A DNA stretch of 38,822 nt, taken from positions 1-38,822 of the forward strand of contig NZ_BAGX02000035.1 in NCBI RefSeq assembly GCF_000320505.1, read 5' to 3'. This DNA comes from Methanobrevibacter boviskoreani JH1 (lineage in GTDB: Archaea; Methanobacteriota; Methanobacteria; Methanobacteriales; Methanobacteriaceae). A program made the position numbers and the translations under genes. The stretch's first letter is position 1. The number at the start of each line of letters is the position of its first letter. Shown piece by piece: positions 28,231-36,333 of the stretch. The notes below the pieces were generated by a model. That model worked only from the letters and a program-made list of their open reading frames with translations. It did not search any database and had not been told where the DNA came from.

Positions 28231-28468
28231 AATTATTTTTTTTTTTATTTGAATTATTGGGTCTATTATAAATAATTTAAAAAAAAGTTTAAAAAATAAT
28301 TATAAGAATTATTTTTTTTTTATTTGAATTATTGGATTTATTATAAATGATTTAAAAAAAAGTTTAAAAAATAATTATAAGAATTATTTTTTTTTATTTG
28401 AATTATTGGATTTATTATAAATGATTTAAAAAAAGTTTAAAAAATAATTATAAGAATTATTTTTTTTA
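28231..28468. repeat. 3.2 tandem copies of a 75-bp terminator-like repeat
   Basis: Copies lie at 28231-28306, 28307-28381 and 28382-28454, plus a partial copy to 28468. They differ mainly in A/T tract length. Each junction contains AAAAAATAATT-ATAAG-AATTATTTTTT, a perfect inverted repeat followed by T-runs on both strands. The array lies between the convergent aldo/keto reductase and bile salt hydrolase genes, so each unit can act as a bidirectional terminator. The segment 28119-28230 is T-rich without other content. Confidence 0.8.
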
Positions 28469-28476
28469 ACGTTAAT

Positions 28477-29454
28477 CTAGTTTTGATAGTTTACATTCTG
28501 TTTGTTAATTAAAGGATATGAAATTAAACTCTCAGAATCCAAATCCTCTTTATGCATATCGACTGCATTAATCTGGCTGTTTTCATAGGTTCTATAATAA
28601 TAGATTCCCTTATCTGTATTTACACATGAGGAATAAATAGTGATTTCATATTTATCCGGTTCTTCAATAAATGCAAGGCCTCTTTGTTGTTCAACTGATC
28701 CAAGAATGTGGAAGAACTGACTAACACTTTCAAGTTCATCTTCACTGGATAGTGAATTCATTTTGGTGAAACTTGCTTTTACAAAACGGGACATTGAGGA
28801 TAAATCCCCAGGTAAACCTAAACCTCCCATTCCCCGACTATATGCCATTAAATCTAAATCATCACTAAATGTGTTATCTGGTGTTTTACTGGATAAGTAT
28901 CTATAATTATTTAAATTGAATAACTGTTTATCAAATGGGGGATTGTTTGTTAAAACACCTACTGGGTTGTCATAAACCTTAAGGCCCTCTTCAACTGTCT
29001 CAACGGTTATGGATTCATTTCTATCTGAAATGATCCAATGAAGTGATGAGTTTGGAAGCTCGTCTGAAAACTGAATATTAACAATATTGAGATTTTCTAA
29101 GAGTTTTCTTGCTTCTTTAACATCTTTGCACTGTGATAAAATCCAAGGAATAAATTCAAAAGATGCAACATTGGTTTTATTTTCATCTATCTCTTTATAG
29201 TCTGCAAAATCTGTGAAATTTAAACCAGCTACACTTAATCCCTTTTCATTTGTAGCATCATAATATAATGGATAGGTTTCAATACCTGCTGTAATTCCAA
29301 TAAACGCATAATGATTGTTTATTGTATCTTCAACCCTAAATTCTAATGGATAATTTCTTGGAGTTATGGTTATCTTCTCATTGTATGATAGTTCATAGTC
29401 AAAATTACGTCCAAAATAATGATCTTTTGATAAATAGTTTGCTGCAGTACACAT
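28477..29454 (-). CDS. bsh: bile salt hydrolase / choloylglycine hydrolase family protein
   Basis: An Ntn-hydrolase that cleaves the amide bond of conjugated bile acids or related amides. The 325-residue protein starts Met-Cys, so Cys2 becomes the N-terminal nucleophile after Met removal. The active-site set is in place: Arg16 and Asp19 (FGRNFD), Asn79 (AGLNF), Asn170 (VLTNNPPF) and Arg223 (LPGDLSSMSRF). This fits true bile salt hydrolases rather than penicillin acylases. No signal peptide, so it is intracellular. GTGAGGAAA precedes the ATG. Bile salt hydrolases are known from gut Methanobrevibacter, supporting an intestinal habitat. Substrate range is inferred. Confidence 0.9.
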   Translation of the reverse strand: MCTAANYLSKDHYFGRNFDYELSYNEKITITPRNYPLEFRVEDTINNHYAFIGITAGIETYPLYYDATNEKGLSVAGLNFTDFADYKEIDENKTNVASFEFIPWILSQCKDVKEARKLLENLNIVNIQFSDELPNSSLHWIISDRNESITVETVEEGLKVYDNPVGVLTNNPPFDKQLFNLNNYRYLSSKTPDNTFSDDLDLMAYSRGMGGLGLPGDLSSMSRFVKASFTKMNSLSSEDELESVSQFFHILGSVEQQRGLAFIEEPDKYEITIYSSCVNTDKGIYYYRTYENSQINAVDMHKEDLDSESLISYPLINKQNVNYQN

Positions 29455-29942
29455 TGTCTTTCCTCACTAATTGATTATAACTTTAATATTGTATTTATTT
29501 TAATTCAGTAATTAATATTTTCCATATTCTTGTTTTTTTATTTATATTTCTTAAACTTTTATAATTTATTTTTAATATTTAAATTTGATTTAAATCTCAT
29601 TTTTTCTTTAATATTGATAAAAAATAATGTTTTATGATAATATTTTTATATTTATATGTCTAGAGATCAAATCTTATATTTGATTTTTTATAAACTTTGT
29701 TTGATATATTATAAACCTTGTTTAATATTTGTGGAGTGTATAAATTATTTGTATATTAATCGGTTTTAATGAATTATTTAATGTTTATTTTTATTTATAA
29801 GTATACATTTTTATTTAATTGTCTGAATATTAAATTTATAAAAAACTTATATAGTATAAACAATAAAATTTTAATTTAGGTATTAAAAATATTATTTTTA
29901 AGGTTTTGTTACAAATTTTTTTTTAGTTAAATGGGGATGTTC
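29455..29942 (+). promoter_or_regulatory. divergent spacer with paired direct repeats before the histidine kinase
   Basis: Two copies of TATAAACYTTGTTTRATAT lie at 29689-29707 and 29710-29728, 21 bp (two helical turns) apart. Just upstream is an inverted repeat ATCAAAT-N5-ATTTGAT (29667-29685). These could bind a regulator of the kinase gene. The left part holds the bile salt hydrolase promoter, with no clear TATA box. Confidence 0.4.
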
Positions 29943-31010
29943 ATGAAATATGAATATAAAGATAAAGAAGATTTAATGAAATATATTAAGCCATTTTTCA
30001 ATGTTCATTTAGCTGTTAATGACCAGGTTAATGAGATTATTTCTTTTTTGGGTATTACATGGAAAGATTGTAAAGTTCAGTATGAAGATAATTTTTATAA
30101 CCTATTTGAAATAGATGGGGATATTATAGAAAAATCCGGTTGGGACGAATTTATAGACATTTTAATTAGTAGATTTATTGATTATAATGATTTTAATGTT
30201 TCTATACGTGAATTATTAAGAGATTTAAAGGACTCTAAGTTCCAATCTGCTTTTATGGATAATATTTTTTATGATACTGGTGACTTGATTCTTTGTTTAC
30301 AAATATATTTTTCAAATATTATTATTGATGGTGAACCTTCATTACTAATAGTTGTTTTACATGATGAGGGAGTTATTAAAGATAAATTGGAACTAATTGA
30401 AACTTCTAATCAGAAAGATTTATTACTTAAAGAAGTACATCATAGAGTTAAAAATAATTTACAAATCTTAAATAGTTTAATTAATTTGCAACAAAGATTT
30501 GGATACGATGATAGTGAAGTTATTGAATCTATGAAACTGTTTATTTCATCAATGTCAATTGTACATGAAAAACTTTACTCCGGTGATGTATTTGGCTGTG
30601 TAAATTTATCTAGTTTTTTTAAGCAGTTTAAATCTCTTTTTTTAGATTTATATTCTCCTTGGAAAATTGACTTTAAGTATGATATTGATGAGGATTTAAA
30701 TCTGGATATACAATCAATCATGCCATTTTCATTAGTTTTAAATGAATTAATTATAAACACAATTAAATATGCATTTCCTGATGATTTTGAAGGCAAAAAA
30801 GAAATTTATTGTAGCTTAAAAGGTGAAAATGATGTTCTTCTTTTCAGTTATAAAGATAATGGTATAGGTTTACAGGGAAAATCATCTAAAGACTCCTTGG
30901 GTAAGATTATTATAAATTCTTTAACTAGACAAGTTGATGGAGATCTTGAAATTATTGATTCTGATAAAGGGTTTGCCTGTGAAATCAGGTTCCCTTATGA
31001 TGATATTTGA
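29943..31010 (+). CDS. soluble sensor histidine kinase (HisKA_2 type)
   Basis: Autophosphorylates on histidine and passes phosphate to a response regulator. From this start the protein has 355 residues; ATGs at 29931 and 29937 are in frame, but GGGGATG lies before 29943. Residues 1-145 form an unassigned sensor region that may be PAS-like. The phosphoacceptor motif is EVHHRVKNNLQ (about 164-174), of the HisKA_2 class. The ATPase domain follows with the N box NELIINTIKYAF and the G1 box DNGIGL. No membrane helix is seen, so it senses a cytoplasmic signal. A receiver gene follows 18 bp later. Confidence 0.9.
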   Translation: MKYEYKDKEDLMKYIKPFFNVHLAVNDQVNEIISFLGITWKDCKVQYEDNFYNLFEIDGDIIEKSGWDEFIDILISRFIDYNDFNVSIRELLRDLKDSKFQSAFMDNIFYDTGDLILCLQIYFSNIIIDGEPSLLIVVLHDEGVIKDKLELIETSNQKDLLLKEVHHRVKNNLQILNSLINLQQRFGYDDSEVIESMKLFISSMSIVHEKLYSGDVFGCVNLSSFFKQFKSLFLDLYSPWKIDFKYDIDEDLNLDIQSIMPFSLVLNELIINTIKYAFPDDFEGKKEIYCSLKGENDVLLFSYKDNGIGLQGKSSKDSLGKIIINSLTRQVDGDLEIIDSDKGFACEIRFPYDDI

Positions 31011-31028
31011 TTTGTTGAGGGTGTTATA

Positions 31029-31385
31029 ATAACAACAATATTAGTCATAGAAGATGAGGCAATAATCTCCTTGGATTTATGTTTCAAATTAAAAGATAAA
31101 GGTTTTACTGTTTATCATTCAGATGATTATTATGATGCGTTAAAAATCATTTCTGATAAGAAACCGGATTTAATTATCACTGATTTAAAACTTAAATCTG
31201 GATTTGTTGGAATTGATATTTATAATAAGTTTAAAGATGATGGTTATAAATTTATTATTATTTCTGGAACTAATCATGATAAGAAACTTGATGATTTCAT
31301 TAAATCCGAAAATCTAATTTTTGTCAATAAACCTTTCGTTTTTGAAGATCTATTTGATAAGATTAATGAACTTTTAAATAAGTAA
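31029..31385 (+). CDS. receiver-only response regulator with apparent ATA start
   Basis: A CheY-like single receiver domain of 118 residues. Acidic residues Glu8-Asp9, phosphoacceptor Asp52 (LIITDLKL), Ser79 and Lys101 (VNKPF) are all present. The frame is open back to the kinase stop but contains no ATG, GTG or TTG before residue 15. The first TTG (31071) would delete beta-strand 1 and the acidic pocket. GAGGGTGTTATA ends exactly at ATA 31029, in the same layout as GGTGTTATAATG used at 15679. So either AUA initiates, or ATG has mutated to ATA. It has no output domain, so it must act through protein contacts or a phosphorelay. Confidence 0.8.
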   Translation: MTTILVIEDEAIISLDLCFKLKDKGFTVYHSDDYYDALKIISDKKPDLIITDLKLKSGFVGIDIYNKFKDDGYKFIIISGTNHDKKLDDFIKSENLIFVNKPFVFEDLFDKINELLNK

Positions 31386-31404
31386 TTTTTTACTTATTTT
31401 TTTT
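31376..31404 (+). terminator. intrinsic-type terminator overlapping the response regulator stop
   Basis: A perfect 10-bp inverted repeat, AAATAAGTAA-TTTT-TTACTTATTT, includes the TAA stop codon in its left arm and is followed by five more T. Confidence 0.7.
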
Positions 31405-32144
31405 AATTACATTAAATTGATTTTTTAACTTTATTTTGATGATTTTATTAGTTTTTTTCTATTTTTTTATTTTATCTGTAAGTAATTACTCTATTTTTTA
31501 ATTATTCTTAAAACAAATAAACTCTTTTTCTAGTTATTGTATTTTTCTTTCAGTTTCATTTAATTTAAAAAAGGTTTTTTTCTAGGGTTGTTAATTTAAT
31601 TTTTATCAATTTTTTTTATAATTTTTGTAACTGTTTAATTATTTTTGTTTTTAAAATGAGTTTATATACTCTAATATGTAATTTATTAAAAAATTAAATA
31701 GATAAATATTTAAATAGAAATCTATATATTAATATTGTAAATTTATTTATTATATCTGATTTAAATGTTTTTTATGAAAATATTCTTTAAAATAAACGAT
31801 TTTAATTCAAATTTTCTTTAAAGCTTAAATTAAATCATTTTTAAGAATATAGCTTTTCAAATACTTTTATTAATAATAAGATATATTTAAGCGGAATGTA
31901 TTTTATTATTAATTTAGGTCATTGATTGATTAGATGTAATTTTTTTCAAATATATATTTAAACAATCATTTAAAAAATTAATATATTTTTTAAGATTTGA
32001 TTAATATTATTTGTTTTTCAAAGTTTGATTTTTTTAATTTTTCATTTTCATCTTCTTTAAAAATAATCTTTCATATTCTGATAGGGTTAAATCTTAAAAT
32101 TTATAAATAATATTTTTTTTTAAAATGTTGTTGGAAGGATATTT
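31405..32144 (+). other. 740-bp spacer containing a 45-nt long hairpin
   Basis: At 31869-31913 an inverted repeat forms a 19-bp stem (two G-U pairs if transcribed on the plus strand) with a 7-nt loop, TAAGCGG. Pairing is better for plus-strand RNA, since the G-U pairs become A-C mismatches on the minus strand. It lies 230 bp before the next gene. The rest is AT-rich, with no ORF. Confidence 0.5.
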
Positions 32145-32561
32145 ATGAAAAATACTATATTGATTGTAGAAGATGAGTCAATTACGGCACTGGATTTAAA
32201 ATTTACATTGGAAGAGTTGGGTTATGATGTTGTAGGCATAGCTGATAATGGTAAAGATGCAATTAATCTTGCAGCGGAATTATCACCAGATTTAACTATT
32301 ATGGATATTCATCTAAAAGGTGAGATGACTGGTATTGATGTTTCCAAAAGGCTTTCAGAACTTAATTTGCCTTGTATTTTTCTAACTGCATACTCTGATG
32401 ATAATACTTTTAATGAAGTCTTGGAAAGCTCTTCCTATGGCTTTATTACAAAACCCTTTAATAAACGTACGATTGGTCTAAATGTTGACTTTGCAATTAA
32501 ACGTTCTAAAGTTGATGCTGAAAAACTTAATATGGCTCAGGGTTTTGTAAAAGGTAAATAA
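32145..32561 (+). CDS. receiver-only response regulator
   Basis: A 138-residue CheY-like receiver with intact chemistry: Glu9-Asp10, phosphoacceptor Asp54 (TIMDIHLKGEMTG), Thr80 and Lys102 (TKPF). A tail of about 20 residues follows, which is too short for an output domain. The LKGEMTGIDV wording is typical of methanogen and bacterial receivers that pair with HisKA_2 kinases. GGAAGGAT precedes the ATG. It has its own promoter region, separate from the kinase, and is the closest relative in the window of the degenerate receiver fused to the next gene's glycosyltransferase. Confidence 0.92.
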   Translation: MKNTILIVEDESITALDLKFTLEELGYDVVGIADNGKDAINLAAELSPDLTIMDIHLKGEMTGIDVSKRLSELNLPCIFLTAYSDDNTFNEVLESSSYGFITKPFNKRTIGLNVDFAIKRSKVDAEKLNMAQGFVKGK

Positions 32562-33097
32562 ATTTTTTTTAGTTTTTTTTATTTTTTGAAGGATTCAAGA
32601 AAAATATTTTTTTTTTTAAAATTGATATCTCTTTTTTTTAAGCAAATTGTATTTCAAATGAAGTGATTGTTTCAATCCTAAAATTTTTAAAACCTTATTT
32701 TTGTAAAATATAAAACTTTAATTACTTTATTAAATATACTTATATAAATGTATTTTTTAAATAAATCTAATAATATAAATGAAATTTCCTGTTTTATTAT
32801 TGGAATAATTTAATTTAATTTAATATTATTTGTTATTTTTAATAGGGTTCACTACAATTTAAATTTTTACATATGGAATTCTACTTGAAATACAAAATTA
32901 TCTATTATAAGGTCCTTTTTATGAATATTTGTTAGTTTTTAGCCAACCACTGATAAAAATTAGATTTTTTCTATAATTGCTTTATTAATGTTAAGTATTT
33001 TAAAGATTTAATAGTATTTTTTTCAATTGATTTAATATGGTTTTTCATTTTTAATGGATCTATTTATTTAAATAAAAAACTAAAAGGAGGTGTAATA
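32562..33097 (+). other. spacer before the receiver-glycosyltransferase gene
   Basis: T-runs just after the response regulator stop (32563-32580) serve as terminator. The rest is AT-rich with no clear single promoter element. A near-perfect AAAGGAGGTG (33081-33090) is the ribosome binding site of the next gene. Confidence 0.4.
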
Positions 33098-35146
33098 TTG
33101 GATAAAGATAGGGATATTGTTGTTGCAGACAGGGATATGAACAATAAAGGTATTGATGTCGATGATGATGTTAGTAAGGGTACTAACAGTATAAATGATG
33201 ATGATCTTGTTAGTGCAGATGGGGATGTTGATAATGGTGCTAGTGGTATAAATGATAATGATACAGTTAATATGGATGGTACTGATGATGATGTTATTTA
33301 TCAAATAGCTAATAATGAAATCTCATCATTAAATAATGCAAATAAGACAGATGATTTGGCTATAACTGTCTATAATGGTAATAATGGTTTAGTTACTGAA
33401 AAACAGCATGAAAGGATTCCAACTGTATATGTTGTTTCTAAAAGTAATATAGCTATTGATAATATTAAAAAAACGGTAAATTCTGAACATTATATCTTCT
33501 TAGGCGTTTCTGATAATAGTGAGGAGGCCCTTTACTTTATTGAAGAAAACACTCCGGATATCGTATTTTTGAGTTTAGATATCTATGGTAAATTAAATGG
33601 TGAAGAGTTAGGTAAACTTATCAATAAATTGGATATACCCATAATCTATATCTTTAATTTAGATGATGATCTAGGTTACAGTATTTTTATAGAAACGAAT
33701 TATGGTTTTGTCTTTGAAGATTATTCTCCTGAAGAGATTAAATTTGTTATTAAAGTTGCCCTTAAAAAACATGAATCTAATGTTAAATCTGTAATTAATG
33801 TTAAATCTAAGATGACCGAGAAGAATGTGGAATTGGGGATTGAAAAACTATATTCCACTTTGCTTCTAGTGCTTTCTGTAATCCTTATTGCAGATGGTAT
33901 TATATCCCGTAATGTAACATTCCTTCAATGGATTATATTTATCCCTTCTGTGATGATGATATTTTTAGCAATTGTGAGTCTATTTAAAATGACTGAGCCA
34001 ACTCCATATGAGATACCTCCTTTTGTTTCCGTTATTATTCCGGCACATAACGAACAATACACTATCGAATCAACTGTTAGAAGCATTGGAGGCATGGATT
34101 ATAATTATAAAGGTAAATCTAACTTTGAGATTATTGTTGTAAATGACGGTTCTGAGGATAAAACCGGTGAAATCTTATCTGATCTTAAGAAGGAAATCCC
34201 TAATTTGAGAATAATTACTCGTAGACCACCTAAAGCAGGTAAAGGTAAAGGGTTTGTACTTAACGATGCCCTTTCATTGGCTAATGGATCTGTTGTAGGG
34301 GTATTTGATGCAGATACCCAGGTACATCCCGATTTTTTAGAGAAATTGATGCCATATCTAAACGATCCTAAGATACAGGGTGTTCAGTCACGTGTAAGGA
34401 TGTATAATAGAGATACGAATTTCCTAACTAATATGCAGGATGTGGAATTTGCAGGTTTTGGAAATATACTTAGGGCTAAGGACAATCTTAAGTTTAACGG
34501 GTTTCTTGGTGGAAATGGTCAGTTTGTTAAAAAAGATGCTATTATTAAATCTGGAAAATGGGACGGATTTGCTGTTACTGAGGATTTAAATTTAAGTGTT
34601 AAGATATTGATTAATGGTGGTGAGATTAGATATTGTCCGGAAGTTGCTGTTTATCAGGAGGCTGTCGATAATTGGGGTGACTTCATGAGACAAAGGGTTC
34701 GCTGGGCTATGGGTAATTTTGAAACATTGTTTGTGTATTTTTCAAGAATTCTTACCTGTAAATTACCTCTCTTTAAAAAAATAGGTATCATTTCACATAT
34801 CAGTAATTATGCATTTAATTTATTCATTTTCGTTGGTTTTATTATATTTATCGTAAATATAATTGCATGGTTTATACTACATATTCCGACTGTAATACGT
34901 ATGGAGGCACCTTTGATAATCGGTTTTATCTCAGCTATCGGATTTTTCCCGGGAATAACCATTGCACTTTTACGTGATGATAAGAAATTTAAAAGATTTA
35001 TTATAGACTTGGTTGAATATTGGCTTTATTGTTTCCACCTGATTCCATTGTTCTTTAAAACAATGTGGGTTATGATTACAAGGGTTGAGAGAAGATGGAC
35101 TAAAACCTCTCATAAAGGTATGGAAGATGAGGAAGAAGATAATTAA
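33098..35146 (+). CDS. membrane glycosyltransferase family 2 fused to a degenerate receiver domain
   Basis: A 682-residue fusion starting at TTG, well supported by AAAGGAGGTG. Residues 1-105 are Asp/Asn-rich low complexity with a 19-residue duplication (about 28-65). Residues 108-228 align to receiver domains, but the acidic pair is Ser-Lys (114-115), the phosphoacceptor position is Ser159, the Thr position is Phe186 and the Lys position is Glu207. Two membrane helices follow (252-271, 277-297). The GT2 domain (308-545) has Asp350 (VNDGS), DAD (404-406), TED (494-496) and QRVRW (532-536), the set of processive polysaccharide synthases. Three helices close the protein (573-595, 603-624, 640-660). 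It probably makes a surface polysaccharide, with the receiver as a phosphorylation-independent docking or regulatory domain. A secreted partner gene lies 19 bp downstream. Confidence 0.88.
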   Translation: MDKDRDIVVADRDMNNKGIDVDDDVSKGTNSINDDDLVSADGDVDNGASGINDNDTVNMDGTDDDVIYQIANNEISSLNNANKTDDLAITVYNGNNGLVTEKQHERIPTVYVVSKSNIAIDNIKKTVNSEHYIFLGVSDNSEEALYFIEENTPDIVFLSLDIYGKLNGEELGKLINKLDIPIIYIFNLDDDLGYSIFIETNYGFVFEDYSPEEIKFVIKVALKKHESNVKSVINVKSKMTEKNVELGIEKLYSTLLLVLSVILIADGIISRNVTFLQWIIFIPSVMMIFLAIVSLFKMTEPTPYEIPPFVSVIIPAHNEQYTIESTVRSIGGMDYNYKGKSNFEIIVVNDGSEDKTGEILSDLKKEIPNLRIITRRPPKAGKGKGFVLNDALSLANGSVVGVFDADTQVHPDFLEKLMPYLNDPKIQGVQSRVRMYNRDTNFLTNMQDVEFAGFGNILRAKDNLKFNGFLGGNGQFVKKDAIIKSGKWDGFAVTEDLNLSVKILINGGEIRYCPEVAVYQEAVDNWGDFMRQRVRWAMGNFETLFVYFSRILTCKLPLFKKIGIISHISNYAFNLFIFVGFIIFIVNIIAWFILHIPTVIRMEAPLIIGFISAIGFFPGITIALLRDDKKFKRFIIDLVEYWLYCFHLIPLFFKTMWVMITRVERRWTKTSHKGMEDEEEDN

Positions 35147-35165
35147 TATTTTTAGAGGTGAATAA

Positions 35166-35801
35166 ATGAGAAAAAAAGACATGTTGATCAGTTTTATTAT
35201 AGTTATAATGTTTCTTTATGTGATTGCTAATTTAAGCACGGTTAATAGTATTTTATCCTGGGGTACTGAGAATAGAATTACTTTTGGTGATAGTACCGTA
35301 AACGTTCCACAGGCATGGAATACCACAAAACAGGTAAATTGGACAGATAAGGCTAAAACCAATAATTCCATTACTAACCGTTATGTTGTATGGGATTTGT
35401 GGGATGATTGGCCAGAAGGCTGTATAACGTCCGTGTCCGAGAAGAAATTAGCTCATTTGGAACATGGTAATTATAAGGTTTTAAATACCAGTACCGTTGA
35501 TTTAGGTGGAAATAATGTATCCCGTCAGTATTTTATGAATCCCTCAAGGGGACCTAAAACGAATAATAGTAATATCGGTGTAACCTATATTTTCACAATG
35601 GAGGATAGGAATTACTCCGTACAAATCCATTATTTTACAAAACATGATTATAATAATTCTTCCTATAGAAAGGAATTAGATGATCGTATGGAGGATTTTA
35701 TATCAAATATTCACAATAAACATTATGACGGTTTCTTCTCAGGTTTAAACAAGATTATACATTTTGTTGCAGGTAGATTAAACATTAAATTAGATTTTTA
35801 A
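35166..35801 (+). CDS. membrane-anchored extracytoplasmic protein, sequon-rich
   Basis: A 211-residue protein with an N-terminal membrane helix (about 7-30, ISFIIVIMFLYVIANL) preceded by RKK, which orients the rest outside the cell. The outer domain has a start GDSTVNVPQAWN that resembles the beta-rich opening of PsbP-like domains, only as an impression. It contains about ten N-x-S/T sequons (for example NTT, NWT, NVS, NYS). It lies 19 bp after the glycosyltransferase with AGAGGTGA as ribosome binding site, so it is cotranscribed. It may assist export or modification of the polysaccharide. I recognise no family with confidence. Confidence 0.7.
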   Translation: MRKKDMLISFIIVIMFLYVIANLSTVNSILSWGTENRITFGDSTVNVPQAWNTTKQVNWTDKAKTNNSITNRYVVWDLWDDWPEGCITSVSEKKLAHLEHGNYKVLNTSTVDLGGNNVSRQYFMNPSRGPKTNNSNIGVTYIFTMEDRNYSVQIHYFTKHDYNNSSYRKELDDRMEDFISNIHNKHYDGFFSGLNKIIHFVAGRLNIKLDF

Positions 35802-36333
35802 TTTTTTATTTTTAAAAGCTATTTTAAAGTTGGCATATGTAATTCAATTAAAAATGATTGGTTTTAAACATAAACCTTTTAAAGTTTCATTTCTATTTTT
35901 TTTAAAATTTTAACTTTTTTTTAATTTTATTATTTTACTGTACATATTTTATCTATTTTTTTTAAATTTTTAAAATCTATTTTTATGGTGTTTATATTGT
36001 TTTTAGATATTTATCTTTATTTGTTTATTTTTAATATTTCTTAAAATCCATTAAATTTATTTTTAAGTAAATATAAATAATTAATAGTAAATATTATTTT
36101 AATCTATAATTTAAGATAGAATAATAGGTTTAATTAAATATTTTTTTATTGTTTCAGGCGATTTTATACATTTTTATAGAATTGTGTTATAACTTTAAAT
36201 TTATTTAATTTTAAATTTAATCAATCAACTTATTAATTTAATATTTACTTAAATTATTTAGAATTTCAATTCTAATAATTTTTAGATATTTTAAAGATAA
36301 GAGCAAATTTTAAAAGCTTCATTTATTTTTAAA
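35802..36333 (+). other. AT-rich spacer before the adhesin gene
   Basis: T-runs after the stop codon (35802-35813) look like a terminator. The rest to 36333 must hold the adhesin promoter, but many AT-rich stretches compete and none is clearly best. No ORF or hairpin stands out. Confidence 0.3.

Noticed and set aside
28231-28468. Tandem repeats as a CRISPR array
   Set aside because: The units are contiguous, without unique spacers, and no cas genes are present.
31071-31385. TTG 31071 as start of the first response regulator
   Set aside because: It would remove beta-strand 1 and the Glu-Asp pocket needed for phosphorylation and has no ribosome binding site at the right distance.
33080-33304. 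Minus-strand frame over the start of the receiver-glycosyltransferase gene
   Set aside because: It mirrors the GAT/AAT-rich codons of the Asp/Asn-rich N-terminus and covers the sense strand's strong ribosome binding site.
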